Of a stretch of 18,259 nucleotides of DNA, positions 16,461 to 18,259 are shown in pieces. The notes under the pieces were generated by a model. The model ran no database searches and was not told the DNA's origin. It saw only the letters and a program-made list of their open reading frames with translations. This DNA is from Kordiimonadaceae bacterium (GTDB lineage Bacteria; Pseudomonadota; Alphaproteobacteria; Sphingomonadales; Kordiimonadaceae). Within the stretch, counting starts at the first letter, position 1, and each line of letters starts with the position of its first letter. The stretch lies in assembly GCA_014238195.1 (NCBI GenBank), contig JABABO010000375.1:1-18259 (forward strand), read 5' to 3'. The translations under genes and the position numbers were made by a program.

Positions 16461-16537
16461 GGTCTTGTAGCTCAGCTGGATAGAGCGTCGCCCTCCGAAG
16501 GCGAAGGCCCCGCGTTCGAATCGCGGCAAGACCGCCA
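16461..16537 (+). tRNA. tRNA-Arg (anticodon CCG)
   Basis: This is a complete 77-nt cloverleaf: acceptor GGTCTTG paired with CAAGACC, D arm GCTC/GAGC, anticodon stem TCGCC/GGCGA with loop CTCCGAA (anticodon CCG, reading CGG), a 5-nt variable loop, T arm CCGCG-TTCGAAT-CGCGG, discriminator G and an encoded CCA. A T6 run follows at 16542-16547 and may serve as its terminator. tRNA genes of this kind are common integration sites, and here it adjoins a CRISPR-Cas locus. No second copy of its 3' end is visible in the window. Confidence 0.97.
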
Positions 16538-16619
16538 GCAGTTTTTTAGACCTGCCCATTTTCAGAATGCAGGGCCACCCATATCAATAATATACCATGC
16601 CCACAATGAACCACACCCG

Positions 16620-16709
16620 AAATAAAAAAGGCCGTCCCGTAGAACGGCCTTAAATCTTGTGACATTCGTCATATTAACGAGCTGCCAAGATTTCAGAGTA
16701 GCTACACTC
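16620..16709 (-). ncRNA. Candidate tracrRNA divergent from cas9
   Basis: This roughly 90-nt minus-strand region lies between the cas9 start and the tRNA, where a type II-C tracrRNA could be encoded. It ends in a strong intrinsic terminator (stem 16628-16651, then T6) that no gene in the window would need. Its 5' part, read on the minus strand from about 16708, is AGTGTAGCTACTCTG followed by AAATCTTGGCAGC, which could be the anti-repeat. AAATCTTG (16686-16693) can pair with a CAAGATTT just before the terminator (16652-16659), giving a folded RNA. A -35-like TTGACT (minus strand, 16739-16744) lies upstream without a good -10. The CRISPR array is outside the window, so complementarity to the repeat cannot be tested. 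Strand and ends are inferred. Confidence 0.5.
16628..16651 (-). terminator. Intrinsic terminator on the minus strand upstream of cas9
   Basis: An 8-bp GC-rich stem, AAGGCCGT with ACGGCCTT, has an 8-nt loop. On the minus strand the stem's terminal TT runs into four more Ts, giving TTTTTT then ATTT. On the plus strand the tail is TTAAATC, so minus-strand use is favoured. It would end the candidate tracrRNA. Confidence 0.8.
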
Positions 16710-16740
16710 ATAAGTACATTGCCATCTGTACAATTATGAG
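16707..16740. repeat. Inverted repeat in cas9 upstream region
   Basis: CTCATAA at 16707-16713 pairs with TTATGAG at 16734-16740, and an inner GTACA/TGTAC pair sits close to an 8-nt loop. It lies between the candidate tracrRNA and the cas9 ribosome binding site, in the stretch that should hold both promoters. It may be an operator or a hairpin in either transcript. Confidence 0.55.
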
Positions 16741-16777
16741 TCAATATATTTATTGGATAAAATGTAGGGAGGACACC

Positions 16778-18259
16778 ATGAAGTGGCGACTAGCGTTAGA
16801 TATGGGAACAAATTCATTAGGATGGGCAGCGTTTGAGCTAAACGAAGATGCACAAATCACACGATTGCTGGACACGGGGGTAAGGGTTTTCTCTGATGGG
16901 CGAGAGCCAGCAAAAAAGGGCAGCGTCGGGAATAGCTTGGCTGTTGAGCGCCGCACGGCACGCGGTATCCGCAAAACAAATGATCGACGCTTAAAGCGAA
17001 AATCACAAATCTTAAAGTTTCTGATAGATCACTGCTTATTACCAAGTGATCCCGTCAAGCGTAAATCCATAGAACAACAAGACCCATACGCACTGCGCGC
17101 CGCTGCGGTGGAGCGGCCTTTAACCCCCCACGAGCTAGGGCGGGTTCTGATGCAATTAGCCCAGCGCCGTGGATTTAAATCTAATCGCAAAAGCAACAGC
17201 GATGACGAGAGCGGGACAATAAAGCCAAAAATCACCAAGCTAAAATCAGACTTAAACGGTAAAACCCTTGGGCAGTGGCTGAATGATAAGCAAAAAGCAG
17301 GACTGCCTGTGCGTTTTCGCGCCCAAGATGATTTTTGGCCTGATCGGTCCATGTATCTTGATGAATTTGACGCCCTTCGTGAAATTCAGGAACCGCATCA
17401 CAGTCTAACTCTAACCGCGCAAAATTGGGATGACCTTCGCGATGGCAATGCCGCGCAACAGTTTGACGGCCTGTATTTTCAGCGCAAGCTAAAACCCGTT
17501 GAGCGCGGGCGCTGTGAGTTTTTTATCGACGAGTATCGCACCTACAAAGACCTACCCATAGCGCAGGACTTTCGCATTTTGCAGGAAGTGGCTAATCTGG
17601 CTTATTATGATGATCAACACGCAAAACACAGTCTATCAAATGACCAACGTGATCGTATCATTGCGAAGCTTTATGAACACAACTCCTTAACCTATAACGG
17701 GATAAGAAAGCTAAAATCAGCAAACGGGGAAAAGCTGTTTCCCAAGGGCTGTGTGTTTAACCTTGAAAAAGGTAAAAAAGATAAGCTAAAGGGCCGCAGC
17801 ACGGTTAAGGCCATGCGCAAAGGAGATATGCTTGGTGCAACGTGGGACACATTAAGCGACGATCAACAAAATGAGATTGTCGAAACGCTGCACGAGTGTG
17901 ATGATAACGCAGTGCTTATAAAAACCTTGCAAGCAAAATTTCCGCTGAGTGCAGCGGAAGCGGAAAACCTGACACACTTTAAATTATCAGCATCCACCAG
18001 CAACGTTTCCCGCAAATTTATGGCCCAGTGTAATGCTATCATGCGCGAACAAGTGGTGGGCTATAGCGAGGCTGTAACCCAAGTTTATGATGATAATGGT
18101 GAGTTCTTGCATCATAGTGATCGCAGCATAAACCCTGAGGAGCTTTTATCACACCTTCCGTATTACGGTGAAGTCTTAAAAGGGGCCGTGATTGGCGCCA
18201 AACCACATGCTTTTGACGCGGGCACCCATCCAGAACAACATTATGGCAAAATCAATAAC
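16778..18259 (+). CDS. cas9: Type II-C CRISPR nuclease Cas9 (N-terminal 494 codons, cut by window edge)
   Basis: This is the first 494 codons of a Cas9, open to the right edge. RuvC-I is LALDMGTNSLGWAAFEL with catalytic D8. Next come GVRVFSDGREP (about 35-44) and the arginine-rich bridge helix (about 57-78, ERRTARGIRKTNDRRLKR). LAQRRGFKSNR (127-137) and LYFQRKLKPVE ... DFRILQEVANL (about 232-274) are typical of the compact type II-C proteins, which usually run to about 1,000-1,100 residues. RuvC-II, HNH, RuvC-III and the PAM-interacting domain lie past the edge. AGGGAGGA 4 nt before ATG 16778 fixes the start. It is an RNA-guided DNA endonuclease that needs a crRNA and a tracrRNA; cas1, cas2 and the array are expected downstream but are not seen here. 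Confidence 0.95.
   Translation, partial: MKWRLALDMGTNSLGWAAFELNEDAQITRLLDTGVRVFSDGREPAKKGSVGNSLAVERRTARGIRKTNDRRLKRKSQILKFLIDHCLLPSDPVKRKSIEQQDPYALRAAAVERPLTPHELGRVLMQLAQRRGFKSNRKSNSDDESGTIKPKITKLKSDLNGKTLGQWLNDKQKAGLPVRFRAQDDFWPDRSMYLDEFDALREIQEPHHSLTLTAQNWDDLRDGNAAQQFDGLYFQRKLKPVERGRCEFFIDEYRTYKDLPIAQDFRILQEVANLAYYDDQHAKHSLSNDQRDRIIAKLYEHNSLTYNGIRKLKSANGEKLFPKGCVFNLEKGKKDKLKGRSTVKAMRKGDMLGATWDTLSDDQQNEIVETLHECDDNAVLIKTLQAKFPLSAAEAENLTHFKLSASTSNVSRKFMAQCNAIMREQVVGYSEAVTQVYDDNGEFLHHSDRSINPEELLSHLPYYGEVLKGAVIGAKPHAFDAGTHPEQHYGKINN

Noticed and set aside
16365..16559. Minus-strand open frame over the tRNA region
   Set aside because: It covers the tRNA-Arg gene on the opposite strand, so it is not a credible coding region.
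16681..16740. CRISPR array or a degenerate repeat unit upstream of cas9
   Set aside because: There is only one copy of the repeat-like stretch and no spacer-repeat periodicity; an anti-repeat is a better reading.
16695..16777. tracrRNA on the plus strand, in the cas9 direction
   Set aside because: No terminator follows before the cas9 start on the plus strand, while a strong one exists on the minus strand.
17029..17352. 107-codon minus-strand open frame
   Set aside because: It is antisense to the well-supported cas9 coding sequence.

Overview
The window looks like part of a moderate-GC, probably marine, alphaproteobacterial chromosome. This is inferred from the type II-C Cas9, whose sequence resembles the alphaproteobacterial branch, from a Xanthomonas/Caulobacter-type TonB-dependent receptor next to SapC and tryptophan-halogenase genes, and from the laminarin-type sugar genes. 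The exact order cannot be fixed from sequence alone.

Region 1 (1-7552, all minus strand) reads from the right: a TonB-dependent receptor, tandem hairpins, then tryptophan halogenase A, a SapC-family protein, a JmjC/cupin_8 protein and tryptophan halogenase B, which runs off the left edge. Region 2 (7553-7978) is a divergent control region with two identical LacI-type operators, each just downstream of a sigma70-like promoter. Region 3 (7979-11913, plus strand) holds a GH1 beta-glucosidase, a GPH-family sugar:cation symporter and a LacI-family regulator. Region 4 (11976-13005, minus strand) is a secreted GH16 endo-beta-1,3-glucanase with a third copy of the same promoter-operator unit. Together these look like a beta-glucan (laminarin) utilisation regulon. 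GH16 would cut the polymer outside the cell, the TonB receptor would import oligosaccharides across the outer membrane, the symporter would move them across the inner membrane, and cytosolic GH1 would release glucose. The LacI protein is the likely local repressor. The halogenase-SapC-cupin-halogenase set lies downstream of the receptor in the same orientation, and its biochemical role in such loci is unknown to me.

Region 5 (13020-16374, minus strand) is a single-chain biotin-dependent acyl-CoA carboxylase (BC-BCCP-CT) with its own likely promoter. It does not appear to belong to the sugar regulon.

Region 6 (16461-18259) has a tRNA-Arg(CCG), a structured and terminated minus-strand RNA candidate (possible tracrRNA), and the first 494 codons of a type II-C cas9 gene, cut by the right edge. 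The rest of the CRISPR-Cas locus (HNH half of cas9, cas1, cas2, array) would lie beyond the window.
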